Positions 8,560 to 16,699 of a DNA stretch of 64,000 nucleotides are shown here, piece after piece. Source of the stretch: Ottowia testudinis (GTDB taxonomy: Bacteria > Pseudomonadota > Gammaproteobacteria > Burkholderiales > Burkholderiaceae_C). The translations under genes were made by a program, and so were the position numbers. Below the pieces are notes generated by a model that saw only the letters and a list, made by a program, of their open reading frames with translations, did no database searches and was not told the origin of the DNA. Each line of letters begins with the position of its first letter. Positions within the stretch are counted from its first letter, which is position 1. The DNA lies in the NCBI RefSeq assembly GCF_017498525.1, contig NZ_CP071796.1, forward strand, positions 3,782,001-3,846,000, in the 5' to 3' direction.

Positions 8560-9206
8560 GCAAGAGAGGGTGCGAGCCGGGCACGCAGCGCCTGCACCGT
8601 CTCCGCGATCAGACGCGCCCCGAAGACGCCCAGAACCACGGCCGAAAGCCTGTTCAGGCGCGCCCGCTGGCGCGCGTAGCGCCGCAGCACGGCGGCGTGC
8701 GAGAAGGCCAGCGCCAGCAGCATGTGCCACACCAGCGCGTTGGCGTATACCAAGGCCACCGCGGCAACCATCCAAGTCCAGCCTGCCGCCGGCGGCACTG
8801 CGGTGGCAAACACGCTGCCAAAGAACAGCGCCGGCTTGGGATTGAGCGCGTTGGTGACAAAGCCGCGCCGGAAAGCCGCCACGCGGCTGGGCAGGTGGGC
8901 CATGGCCTCAGTCGTTCCCGCTGGCGGGTTGGTCCAAAGCTTCCATGCCAGGTAACACAGGTAGGCGCCGCCCGCCAGCTGCAGCAGCTGCCGCAGGTCG
9001 GGGTGAGCCGCGAACACGACGCCCATCCCCAGAACAGACAGCAGCGCCCACAACAGCGTCATGCTCGAAACGCCAAGCGCCGCAGCCACAGCGCGGTCGC
9101 GCTGTCCATCGACCGCCAGTTGGCCAATCAGCACGAAATTGACACCCGGCGTGACCAGCACCACCCAATGCAGCGCGGCCATGGTCAGAAATGCGCTCCA
9201 CATCAT
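8556..9206 (-). CDS. LysE/RhtB-family amino-acid exporter
   Basis: About 216 residues and roughly six hydrophobic segments. The family signature follows the first membrane segment: VVLVTPGVNFVLIGQLAVDG. RRGFVTNALNPKPALFFGSVFA is the second conserved block, with the N-x-x-N/K-P pattern. These inner-membrane proteins export amino acids or analogues. There are two adjacent ATG codons (9206 and 9203). The gene is 7 bases downstream of the aminotransferase gene and overlaps the following acetyltransferase, so it sits in a tight operon. The substrate is unknown. Confidence 0.87.
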   Translation of the reverse strand: MMWSAFLTMAALHWVVLVTPGVNFVLIGQLAVDGQRDRAVAAALGVSSMTLLWALLSVLGMGVVFAAHPDLRQLLQLAGGAYLCYLAWKLWTNPPAGTTEAMAHLPSRVAAFRRGFVTNALNPKPALFFGSVFATAVPPAAGWTWMVAAVALVYANALVWHMLLALAFSHAAVLRRYARQRARLNRLSAVVLGVFGARLIAETVQALRARLAPSLA

Positions 9207-9213
9207 GTGCCCC

Positions 9214-10431
9214 TCACAGCGCCGCGCGCACCACCTGCCCCAGCGCCGCCATGCCCTGGTCGATCTGCGCGGGCGTGGAGGTGACAAACGACAGCCGCAG
9301 CGTGCGCACATCCGGCGCGCCAGCGTAGAACGGCGCACCGGGCACGAAGGCCATGCCGGCGTCCACCGCCTTGGGCAACAGCGCCTGCGCGTTCAGCCCG
9401 TCGGGCAGGCGCACCCAGACGAACATGCCGCCCACGGGCTGCGTCCATTCGGCCCCGGTCGGACCCAGCTCGCGCGCCAGCGCGGCCAAAATGGCGTCGC
9501 GCTGGGCGTGGTAGCGGGCGCGGATGGTGGGCACGTGGCGGTCGAGAAAGCCGTCCTTGATCACCTCGGCCACCACGCGCTGGTTGAAGCCGGGCGTGTG
9601 CAGATCGGCCGCCTGCTTGGCCTGCAGCAGCTTGGGGTAGAGCGCGGGCGGCGCGACGATGTAGCCCAGGCGCAGGCCGGGGGCGAGGATCTTGCTGAAC
9701 GAGCCCAGGTACACCACGCCCTCGGGCCAGCGCGCCAGCAGCGGCTTAGGCGGCGGCTGGTCGAACCACAGCTCGCCGTAGGGGTTGTCTTCAACGATGG
9801 GCAGGCCATGTTCGCGGCAGACGGCAATCACCGCTTGGCGCCGCGCCTCGTCCATCGTGCGGCCGGTGGGGTTCTGGAAGTTGGGCAACAGATAGATGAA
9901 GCGCGGGCGCTCTCCTTTTTGCAGCGCCTCGCGCAGGGCCGACGCCGACACGCCGCCCGAATCGCTCTCAATGCTTTCGACGGCTGGCTGCATGGGCGTG
10001 AAGGCCTGCAGTGCGCCCAGGTAGGTGGGCGATTCGACCAGCAGGCGGCTGCCTTTGTCGATCAACACCTTGGCGATCAAGTCCAGCCCCTGCTGGCTGC
10101 CGGTGGTGATCAGCACCTGATCGGGCGACACGGTGGCGCCCTGCTTGGCCAGTTCGGCGGCAATCCAGGCGCGCAGCTCGGGCAGGCCTTCGCTCGACGC
10201 ATATTGCAGCGACGGGCGCGCCACAGCGCTGCCCTCAGCCAGCACCGTGGCGCAGGCGGCGCGCATAGCGTCGACGGGAAAGGTCTCGGGCGACGGCAGG
10301 CCGCCGGCAAAGTTGAGGATGCCGGGGCGCTCGGTCACCTTCAGGATCTCGCGGATCGCCGAGGGGTTCATGGCGTGGGCGCGTTCGGCCAGGTGCCAGG
10401 GGGTGGTGGATTTCATGTCTTGAGGGTTCAT
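9214..10431 (-). CDS. PLP-dependent aminotransferase (2-aminoadipate aminotransferase-like)
   Basis: 405 residues of fold-type I, class I/II aminotransferases, close to the LysN/MocR-like subgroup but with no HTH domain. Landmarks are GILNFAGGLPSPETFPVDA at the start, QYASSEGLPELRAWIA, ITTGSQQGLDLIAKV, LLPNFQNPTGRTM, VEDNPYGELWF and the PLP lysine block YLGSFSKILAPGLRLGY. Members transaminate 2-aminoadipate, aromatic or branched amino acids. The start at 10431 overlaps the upstream cupin stop as ATGA; an in-frame ATG at 10416 is an alternative. It lies in a chain with two exporters, so it may degrade or make the exported amino acid. Confidence 0.88.
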   Translation of the reverse strand: MNPQDMKSTTPWHLAERAHAMNPSAIREILKVTERPGILNFAGGLPSPETFPVDAMRAACATVLAEGSAVARPSLQYASSEGLPELRAWIAAELAKQGATVSPDQVLITTGSQQGLDLIAKVLIDKGSRLLVESPTYLGALQAFTPMQPAVESIESDSGGVSASALREALQKGERPRFIYLLPNFQNPTGRTMDEARRQAVIAVCREHGLPIVEDNPYGELWFDQPPPKPLLARWPEGVVYLGSFSKILAPGLRLGYIVAPPALYPKLLQAKQAADLHTPGFNQRVVAEVIKDGFLDRHVPTIRARYHAQRDAILAALARELGPTGAEWTQPVGGMFVWVRLPDGLNAQALLPKAVDAGMAFVPGAPFYAGAPDVRTLRLSFVTSTPAQIDQGMAALGQVVRAAL

Positions 10432-10781
10432 GGTTTTTCTCCTCCGTCGGGGCCGTGAAAGACGACCCAGGTTGCAAAGTCGGGTGCGAAGGTCTCGAAG
10501 CGATGGTCAGCGCCAGCGGGCACGAACAGCACGTCGCCCGGCGCCGCGTCGAAGCGTTGCGCCCCAATGCGCAGCGTGGCCGGGCCTCGCTGCACCACAT
10601 ACAACTCGTCCCGCGCGTGTGGCTGCTGGCGGTCGCGGCCGTCGGCGTTGCTGCCGGGCGCGTACAGCTCCAGCGTCATGCTGCCGTGCGCCAGTGCTCG
10701 GATGAAGGGCGCGCCTTCGGGGTAGGCGGCGGTGGGTGCGGCGGGCAGTTGCCGCAGGGTACGGAGGAAGTCGGCTTTCAT
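10428..10781 (-). CDS. Small single-domain cupin protein
   Basis: 117 residues forming one cupin barrel. Conserved motif 1 is partly present around QPHARDELYVVQRGPATLRIG (H, E positions), and motif 2 is recognisable as PGDVLFVPAGADHRFETF. Small cupins of this kind act as isomerases, dioxygenases or binding proteins; the reaction is not predictable. The ATG at 10781 was chosen because upstream sequence lacks domain character. It overlaps the following aminotransferase by ATGA and lies 52 bases after the EamA gene. Confidence 0.75.
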   Translation of the reverse strand: MKADFLRTLRQLPAAPTAAYPEGAPFIRALAHGSMTLELYAPGSNADGRDRQQPHARDELYVVQRGPATLRIGAQRFDAAPGDVLFVPAGADHRFETFAPDFATWVVFHGPDGGEKP

Positions 10782-10833
10782 GCTGCCTCGGCGAGTTGCT
10801 GCATTTTTGACGTCATTTGTCGCCTTTTCTGCA

Positions 10834-11790
10834 TCAATTCTTCGAGGCCGGCGCCGAAACCGACACCCGCCGCCCCACAAACACCGTCGCCACCACCGCC
10901 AGCGCGAAGCCGACCGACACCGCATCCAGCCGCTCGCCCAGCAAGGGCCAGGCGAACAGCATCGCCAGGAACGGTTGCAGCAGCTGCGTCTGGCTCACGC
11001 GCAGCGCGCCGCCCCAGTCGAGGCCGCGGTACCAGGCGAAGAAGCCGGCCCACATCGACACCGTGCCGACGTAGACGAACCCCGCCCAGCTGCTGGGGCG
11101 AATCTCGCCCGCGTTGGCCGGCCACAGCCACAGCGCGGCGGGCAGCGTGAGGGGCAGCGCGCCCAGGCAGACCCAGCAGATCACGCGCTCGGCGCCCAGC
11201 GCGGGCGTGACCTTGGCCCCGTAGATGTAGCCCACGGAAGCGGCGATGACGGCCAGCCCCAGCAGGCCGTCGGCCGCGTCAAAACCAAAGCCGCCGTTAC
11301 CGCCCGCGCGCAGCCAGGCAAACGCCACCACCAGCGCACTGCCCAGCACGGCGCAGGCCCAGAAGGCGGGGCGCGCGCGCTGATGCAAGGCCCAAGCGGC
11401 CACCATGGCGGTGACCAGCGGCAGCAGCGCGGTGATGACGGCGGCGTGCGTGGCCGTGACGCTGCGCAGCGCCCAGGCCAACAGCAGCGGGTACCCCACG
11501 CAGTTGCCCAGCATCGACAGCGACAGGTCGCGCCACTGCGCGCGCGCGGGCCAGGGCGAGCGCACCACGGCCAGGTAAGCCGCCGACAGCAGCCCCGCCA
11601 GCGCGGCGCGGCCAAAGGTCACGAACCAGGGCGAGAGCTGCGGATCGGCCGCCGTGCCGGTCGCCAGCCGCGTGGCGGGCAAGGTGATGGCGAAGCACGC
11701 CACGCCCAGCACGCCGAGCCAGAAGCCGGCCAGCAGCCGCGCGTCGCCCTGCGGGCCGGACGTGACCGACGGCGCGGCGCTGCCGCTCAT
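10834..11790 (-). CDS. EamA/DMT-superfamily transporter
   Basis: 318 residues with about ten hydrophobic helices in two EamA repeats, the usual DMT exporter architecture. The first repeat runs from about residue 20 (LAGFWLGVLGVACFAITLPA) and the second from about residue 165 (DGLLGLAVIAASVGYIYGAK). RVSQTQLLQPFLAMLFAWPLLGE is the conserved end of the second repeat. Relatives export amino acids, purines or metabolites. The ATG at 11790 overlaps the stop of the upstream LysE gene (ATGA). Two exporters of different families in one operon under a MocR regulator suggest export of a related set of amines or amino acids. Confidence 0.87.
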   Translation of the reverse strand: MSGSAAPSVTSGPQGDARLLAGFWLGVLGVACFAITLPATRLATGTAADPQLSPWFVTFGRAALAGLLSAAYLAVVRSPWPARAQWRDLSLSMLGNCVGYPLLLAWALRSVTATHAAVITALLPLVTAMVAAWALHQRARPAFWACAVLGSALVVAFAWLRAGGNGGFGFDAADGLLGLAVIAASVGYIYGAKVTPALGAERVICWVCLGALPLTLPAALWLWPANAGEIRPSSWAGFVYVGTVSMWAGFFAWYRGLDWGGALRVSQTQLLQPFLAMLFAWPLLGERLDAVSVGFALAVVATVFVGRRVSVSAPASKN

Positions 11791-12455
11791 GCCACCACCC
11801 CGCCGGCCCACTGCCCCACATGCCAGGGCACGCGCACGCCGGCGGCGCTGCCGGCGGCGTTCCACGTCATCCACAGCGCGGTGGCCGCCAGCGCCAGCGC
11901 CATCACGCGGTTGAACCACAGCAGGCGCCGGCCCTGCGCCAGCCAGCCGCGCAGCGACGCGCCGACCCACGCATAGGTCAGGTTGCTGGCGAAGGCAAAG
12001 GCCAGCATCACCGGCAGCACCACGCCCAAGCGCAGCGCCCAGTCGGCCTGCGCGCCGATCCAGCCCGAGGCGATCGACAGCGCCAGCATCCACGCCTTGA
12101 TGTTGACGAACTGCAGCAGCACGCCTTGCACGAACGTCACGTCCAGCCGCTGGCTGTCGGCCGACGCCATGGCGCCGCTGTTTGCCAGCCGCCAGGCCAG
12201 CCACAGCATGTAGCCCACACCCAGCCCCAGCACGCCCCAGCGCAGCGGCGGCAGCGCCAGCACCAGCGCGCCCAGGCCCAGCGCGCACAGCACCAGCAGC
12301 AGCGCCCACCCCACCGGCACCGCGCACACGAAGCGCATGGCCGCCGGCAAGCCGCGGTTGGCCGCGATGGCGGTCGACAAGGTAGTGTTGGGCCCGGGCG
12401 TGAAGCTGACGGCGGTGGCCAGCATCAGCAGTGCGGTGAATTCGGCAAACGGCAT
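11787..12455 (-). CDS. LysE-family exporter, divergent from MocR regulator
   Basis: 222 residues, about six membrane segments. The family signature is AVSFTPGPNTTLSTAIAANRG near the N-terminus, followed by LLQFVNIKAWMLALSIASGW. The ATG at 12455 gives the standard N-terminus MPFAEF. It is the first gene of a five- to six-gene minus-strand operon (EamA, cupin, aminotransferase, LysE, GNAT). It is divergent from the MocR regulator across 116 bases that contain a perfect 10-bp inverted repeat. MocR-LysE divergent pairs are common in Betaproteobacteria, so regulation by that MocR is likely. Confidence 0.88.
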   Translation of the reverse strand: MPFAEFTALLMLATAVSFTPGPNTTLSTAIAANRGLPAAMRFVCAVPVGWALLLVLCALGLGALVLALPPLRWGVLGLGVGYMLWLAWRLANSGAMASADSQRLDVTFVQGVLLQFVNIKAWMLALSIASGWIGAQADWALRLGVVLPVMLAFAFASNLTYAWVGASLRGWLAQGRRLLWFNRVMALALAATALWMTWNAAGSAAGVRVPWHVGQWAGGVVA

Positions 12456-12490
12456 GGCACCGACTGTAGCGCGATCCACCAGTACACCAG

Positions 12491-12527
12491 CCATACAGTT
12501 GACAGGTGTAGTTGGCAAACTGTATGG
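12491..12527. promoter_or_regulatory. Inverted repeat, likely MocR operator
   Basis: CCATACAGTT (12491-12500) and AACTGTATGG (12518-12527) are perfect inverted copies separated by 17 bases. They lie between the divergent LysE exporter and MocR regulator genes, in the position of a shared operator. The half-site spacing (27 bases centre to centre) is compatible with dimeric MocR binding. Confidence 0.7.
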
Positions 12528-12571
12528 TGGCGTGCGACCGCACAGTTGCACCCCGCCAGCCCCATCCCACG

Positions 12572-14035
12572 ATGCACCCTGCCCCCGCCCGCACCCTCAG
12601 CAGCCAGCTGGCCGAGCGCTTTGCCGAACGCATCCGCGACCGCCTGCTGGCGCCGGGCACGCGCCTGCCCAGCGTGCGCCAGTGCGCGGCCCAGCACGAG
12701 GTGAGCCCCTCCACCGTGGTCGCCGCCTACGACCAGCTGCTGGCGCAGGGGCTGGTGGACGCGCGCCGCCACCGCGGCTTCTATGTGCGAGATTGGGCAA
12801 GAAAACCGCCCTCCGCGCTTGCCGGATCAGCGCGGGCAGCTATTGATTCCGCAGCGTCCACCGACCCCGCCGAGGCGCGCCGCCGCAACGCCCCCATCAG
12901 CGCGGCCACGCTGATGCGCGGCATGTTCCACAGCGACAGCCGGCGCCCGCAGCCCGGCATGGGCGTGCTGCCGCCGGATTGGCTAGACAACGACTTCATG
13001 GCCAGCGCGCTGCGCCGCACCACCGCCGGCAAGGGCCTGCACGACGCCACAGTGCGCTACGGCGACCCGCAGGGCGACGCCGAACTGCGCCGCGTGCTGG
13101 CCGAGCGGCTGGCCAGCCAGGGCATCGGCGCGGCGCCGGCGCAGATCATCACCACCATCGGCGCCACGCAGGCGCTCGACATCGTCAGCCGCACGCTGCT
13201 CAAACCCGGCGACACCGTGATGGTGGAAGACCCCGGCTGGTCGGTCGAATTCGCCCGCCTGGGCGCCCTGGGCATGCGCATGCTGCCGGTGCCGCGCGGC
13301 GCCGATGGGCCCGACTTGGCGGTGATGGCGCGCTATTGCGAAGCCCACGCCGGCAGCACGGAAGCGCCGCGCCTGTTCGTCAGCGTGAGCGTGCTGCACA
13401 ACCCCACGGGCTACTCACTCAGCCCGGCCAGCGCGCATCGGCTGCTGCAGCTGGCGCAGCGGCACGACTTTCACATCGTCGAGGACGACACCTACCACCA
13501 CCTGGCGCCCGAGCACGCCACGCGGCTGGCGCAGCTGGACGGCTTGCAGCGCACCGTGTACGTGAGCGGCTTCGCCAAGATTCTGGCGCCGGCCTGGCGC
13601 GTGGGTTTTCTGGCCGCGCCGCCGGGGCTGGTCGAGCCGCTGCTGGACACGAAGCTGCTGGCCACGCTGACCACGCCCAGCCTACTGGAGCGCGCGCTGG
13701 CGCAGTGCATCGAGCAGGGCCAGCTGCGCCGCCATGCCGAGCGCGTGCGCACCCGGCTGGACGCCGCCCGCAGCCGCAGCGTGCGCCTGGCGCAGGCGGC
13801 GGGCTGCACCTTCGTCGCCGAGCCGGCCGGCCTGTTCGGCTGGATCGACACCGGCGTCGACACCGACCAGCTGGCGCTGCGCCTGCTCGACGAGGGCTAC
13901 ATGATCGCGCCCGGCGCGCTGTTCCACGCCAACCGCGCGCCCAGCACGCGCATGCGCATCAACTTCGCCACCACGCAAGAGGCGGCGTTCTGGCAAGCAT
14001 TCGAGCGCGTGCGGGATGCGTTGGGGCGGGGTTGA
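12572..14035 (+). CDS. MocR-type GntR/aminotransferase transcriptional regulator
   Basis: 487 residues. The GntR winged helix is at about residues 8-72 (LAERFAERIRDRLLAPGTRL, PSVRQCAAQHEVSPSTVVAA), then a linker and a fold-type I aminotransferase domain. That domain has ITTIGATQALDIVSRT, VLHNPTGYSL, EDDTYHHLAPEH and the PLP lysine block VSGFAKILAPAWRVGF. Residues 74-93, right after the HTH domain, are encoded by a copy of the interspersed repeat, so the linker may have been lengthened by insertion. The ATG at 12572 is chosen by domain position. It is divergent from the LysE-EamA operon, which it most likely controls. Confidence 0.88.
   Translation: MHPAPARTLSSQLAERFAERIRDRLLAPGTRLPSVRQCAAQHEVSPSTVVAAYDQLLAQGLVDARRHRGFYVRDWARKPPSALAGSARAAIDSAASTDPAEARRRNAPISAATLMRGMFHSDSRRPQPGMGVLPPDWLDNDFMASALRRTTAGKGLHDATVRYGDPQGDAELRRVLAERLASQGIGAAPAQIITTIGATQALDIVSRTLLKPGDTVMVEDPGWSVEFARLGALGMRMLPVPRGADGPDLAVMARYCEAHAGSTEAPRLFVSVSVLHNPTGYSLSPASAHRLLQLAQRHDFHIVEDDTYHHLAPEHATRLAQLDGLQRTVYVSGFAKILAPAWRVGFLAAPPGLVEPLLDTKLLATLTTPSLLERALAQCIEQGQLRRHAERVRTRLDAARSRSVRLAQAAGCTFVAEPAGLFGWIDTGVDTDQLALRLLDEGYMIAPGALFHANRAPSTRMRINFATTQEAAFWQAFERVRDALGRG
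12792..12850. repeat. Interspersed repeat copy in MocR linker
   Basis: Plus strand: AAGAAAACCGCCCTCCGCGC, TTGCCGGATCAGCGCG, then GGCAGCTATTGATTCC. This is the reverse order of the family consensus (GGCC-N-AGCGCTT-N-AAGCGC-N-AGCAGCTATCAA). It is read in frame as residues 74-93, at the hinge between the DNA-binding and aminotransferase domains. Confidence 0.7.
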
Positions 14036-14072
14036 CTGAGCGCCAATGACGATTGGCGCGTGGCTGAGGACT

Positions 14073-14852
14073 TCAGTCCACCGCGTGGCAGCCGCCATCC
14101 ACATAGATCGTCTGCCCCGTCATGCCCGAGGCCGCGTCCATGCACAGAAAGGTGCTCAGGTGCGCGATCTCGTCGAGCTGCACCAGGCGGCCCAGCGGCG
14201 CCTTGTGCTCAGCGCTGGCCATCAGCTGGTCGAAGTCCTGGATGCCCGACGCGGCCCGCGTGAGGATCGGCCCCGGCGACACCGCGTGCACGCGCACGCC
14301 CTGGCGGCCCAGCTCCATCGCCATGTAGCGCACCAATGATTCCAGCGCGGCCTTGACCGGGCCCATCAGGCCGTAGTGCGGCACCGCCTCCTGCGCGCCC
14401 AGATAGCTCATGGTAATCAAGCTGCCGCCCGCCGTCATGTGCGGCGTGACCACGCGCGCCAGGTGCGCAAACGAATGGCAAGACACGCGCATGGCGCGCG
14501 CAAAGCCCTCGCCGCTGCTGTCGACCACCGGGCCGTGCAGATCGGCCAGCGGCGCCCAGGCGATGGAATGGATGACGAAGTCGATGCGGCCCAGGCGCTG
14601 CACCGCCTCGGCCACCAGCGCCTCCAGTGCGCCGGGCTGCTCCACGTCGCAGTTGATCAGCGGCATGTGCGCCGCGTCGGTGAGCGGCTGCACATGCACG
14701 CGCGCCTTGTCGTTCAGGCACGACGCCACCACCTCGGCGCCCAGCGCCTGGGCAGTACGCGCGCAGGCCCAGGCGATGCTGCGGTCGTTGGCCAGGCCCA
14801 GCACCAGCCCTTTCTTGCCTTGCAGGGTGAACAAGGCGGTGTCCCTTTGCAT
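14073..14852 (-). CDS. fabI: Enoyl-ACP reductase, FabI type
   Basis: 259 residues. It has FabI hallmarks: an unusual cofactor motif GLANDRSIAWACARTAQALG instead of the plain SDR TGxxxGxG, HSIAWAP, and the catalytic Y160-x6-K167 within YLGAQEAVPHYGLMGPVKAAL. It ends with AHLSTFLCMDAASGMTGQTIYVDGG. FabI reduces trans-2-enoyl-ACP with NADH in the last step of each fatty-acid elongation cycle in the cytoplasm. No other fab gene is near, so this may be a second, specialised copy. The ATG at 14852 was chosen; the upstream extension has no family similarity. Confidence 0.88.
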   Translation of the reverse strand: MQRDTALFTLQGKKGLVLGLANDRSIAWACARTAQALGAEVVASCLNDKARVHVQPLTDAAHMPLINCDVEQPGALEALVAEAVQRLGRIDFVIHSIAWAPLADLHGPVVDSSGEGFARAMRVSCHSFAHLARVVTPHMTAGGSLITMSYLGAQEAVPHYGLMGPVKAALESLVRYMAMELGRQGVRVHAVSPGPILTRAASGIQDFDQLMASAEHKAPLGRLVQLDEIAHLSTFLCMDAASGMTGQTIYVDGGCHAVD

Positions 14853-14960
14853 ACTCGTACTCTCTGTATTGATGCGTGTCAAAACCAATTATTGTGCAGC
14901 GCAGCAAGACAAGCAGATGACGGTGCGCAGACGTTCAATCTGTCCGCACGGCCGCCACCG

Positions 14961-15938
14961 TCACAGCACGCCGTAACGCCTGGCAAGCTGGCGCACGCTG
15001 CGTTGCATGGCCGCGCGCAGCGGTGGCGGGCCCAGCACTTCGGCCTCATCGCCCAGCGCCAGCACGGCGCAAGTGCCCTGTTCGATCGACTCCACCGGCA
15101 GCAGGGCTTCGAGCCAGTCCTTGTGGCGCCCTCGGCCTGGCTGCGCGCGCGGCACCGCCACCCAGCGCGTGCGCGTGTTGTCCAGCCACACCCGCGCCCG
15201 GGGCGACAAGCGCACATGGGCTTGCAGCACCGCGCGTTCGGCTTCGAAGCGTTGCGTGGCCGCACGCCAATACGTCGCCAGATCGAATCGGCGCTTGCGC
15301 TTGACGCGCAAATCCTCCTGCAACTGCACCGCCTGCATGCTGGACACGCGGAAGGTGCGCGGCTCATCCTCACCCGCGCGCGTGGCCACCAAGTACCAGA
15401 CGCCCGCTTTCAGCACCAGGCCCAGCGGCGCCAGCACCTGCCATTGGAGCTGGCGCCAGCTTTGGTAATGCACCCGGATGCAGCAGCCACGCCAGACCGC
15501 ATCGGCCACCGGACGCAGCCAGGGCGGCTCGTCTTCTGCGCGGTACCAGTCCATGGGGTCGATGTGCAGCCGGGCCGCTGCCGCGCTGGCCTTGCCGCGG
15601 TCGGCGGCTCCGAGGCTCGCCAACAATTTGCGGCCGGCACTGGCGGCGTCGGCACCCAGGCCGAGCTGCGTGGCCGCGCTGGGCAACCCCGCCAGCACCA
15701 AGGCGTGCGCCTCGGCTTCGGTCAGGCCCGTGAGGCTGGTGCTCCAGCCCGCGCGCAATTGAAAACCGCCTTCACGCCCACGTTCAGCGTAGAGCGGCAC
15801 ACCGGCGGCCGACAGCTCATCCACATCGCGCAGGATGGTGCGCACCGACACTTCCAGCCGCCGCGCCAGCTCAGGCGCCGTCAGCCGCCCCTGGGCTTGC
15901 AGCAGCAGCAGAATCGACAGCAAACGGCTGGCTTTCAT
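14961..15938 (-). CDS. YafY-type HTH/WYL-domain transcriptional regulator
   Basis: 325 residues. An N-terminal winged helix covers residues 1-60 (ASRLLSILLLLQAQGRLTAP, ELARRLEVSVRTILRDVDEL). A WYL ligand-binding domain follows in the middle (about 140-220, including VLKAGVWYLVATRAGEDEPR) and a C-terminal extension domain ends the protein. WYL regulators respond to small ligands or nucleic-acid signals. It is divergent from the LysE exporter at 16010, with a perfect 9-bp inverted repeat between them, so it probably regulates itself and that exporter. Confidence 0.87.
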   Translation of the reverse strand: MKASRLLSILLLLQAQGRLTAPELARRLEVSVRTILRDVDELSAAGVPLYAERGREGGFQLRAGWSTSLTGLTEAEAHALVLAGLPSAATQLGLGADAASAGRKLLASLGAADRGKASAAAARLHIDPMDWYRAEDEPPWLRPVADAVWRGCCIRVHYQSWRQLQWQVLAPLGLVLKAGVWYLVATRAGEDEPRTFRVSSMQAVQLQEDLRVKRKRRFDLATYWRAATQRFEAERAVLQAHVRLSPRARVWLDNTRTRWVAVPRAQPGRGRHKDWLEALLPVESIEQGTCAVLALGDEAEVLGPPPLRAAMQRSVRQLARRYGVL

Positions 15939-15952
15939 GGGAATGCGCCTGA

Positions 15953-15975
15953 AACATGACAGATTTTGTCATGTT
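15953..15975. promoter_or_regulatory. Perfect palindrome, likely operator of the WYL regulator
   Basis: AACATGACA (15953-15961), a 5-base spacer, then TGTCATGTT (15967-15975). The two arms are exact inverted copies in the 71-base gap between the divergent regulator and LysE genes. The position, 15 bases upstream of the regulator start, fits autoregulation. Confidence 0.7.
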
Positions 15976-16009
15976 ACGCCGCCGATCATGGCGCACCCCA
16001 ATCGCTTGA

Positions 16010-16651
16010 ATGCCCATGACCTACAGCGCGCACCTCGCCCTCTATCTCGTCCTGCTCATCGGCATCATCGCCCTGCCGGGCATGGACATGGCCTTTGTGT
16101 TGGGCAACGCATTGGCTGGCGGGGCGCGGCGCGGGTGGGCCGCCGTGGCGGGCATCGTGTGCGGCGGGCTGTGCCACACGGCGTTGGCCAGCCTGGGTGT
16201 GGGCGCCGTGCTGCGCTCATCGCCATGGCTGTTCAACGCGCTGCTCTTGTCCGGCGCGGCTTACCTGGCCTGGCTCGGCGTGGGCTTGTTGCGCAATGGC
16301 GCGCCATCGGCCTTGGTGCCCGCCGAAGCGGCAACGGCGCAAAAAACCCGCACCACGGTGCTGCAAGGCATGGCCGTGTGCTTGCTCAATCCGAAAGCCT
16401 ACCTCTTCATGCTGGCGGTGTTTCCGCAGTTCGTGCGGCCGGGCTACGGGCCTTTGCTGGGGCAGGTGGTGGTGCTGGGCCTGATGACGGCCGGCGTGCA
16501 AGTGCTGATCTACGGCTTCATCACCATGGCGGCAGCGCGAACGCGGCAGTGGCTGGGTGCCAGCGGGCGCTGGCAGACGGTGTTGATGCGCGCGGTGGGC
16601 ATGCTCTTGACCGCAGGTGCGGTCTGGAGCGTGGTCACGGTGCGGTGGTGA
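16010..16651 (+). CDS. LysE-family exporter
   Basis: 213 residues, about six membrane helices. The signature region ALPGMDMAFVLGNALAGG follows the first helix, and VCLLNPKAYLFMLAVFPQF is the second block. Two in-frame ATGs (16010 and 16016) are possible starts. The WYL regulator is divergently placed 71 bases away. The substrate is unknown; amino acids or peroxide-like small molecules are exported by relatives. Confidence 0.87.
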   Translation: MPMTYSAHLALYLVLLIGIIALPGMDMAFVLGNALAGGARRGWAAVAGIVCGGLCHTALASLGVGAVLRSSPWLFNALLLSGAAYLAWLGVGLLRNGAPSALVPAEAATAQKTRTTVLQGMAVCLLNPKAYLFMLAVFPQFVRPGYGPLLGQVVVLGLMTAGVQVLIYGFITMAAARTRQWLGASGRWQTVLMRAVGMLLTAGAVWSVVTVRW

Positions 16652-16699
16652 ATTGATAGGCGGCACGGCAGCGGCGGCCGCATGCAGCCGGCCTGCGCG

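Noticed and set aside
10834-12714. One continuous minus-strand frame covering EamA and the LysE region
   Set aside because: Only the part from 11790 down has EamA character. The upstream part is an out-of-frame shadow of the LysE gene, whose own frame has a normal exporter.
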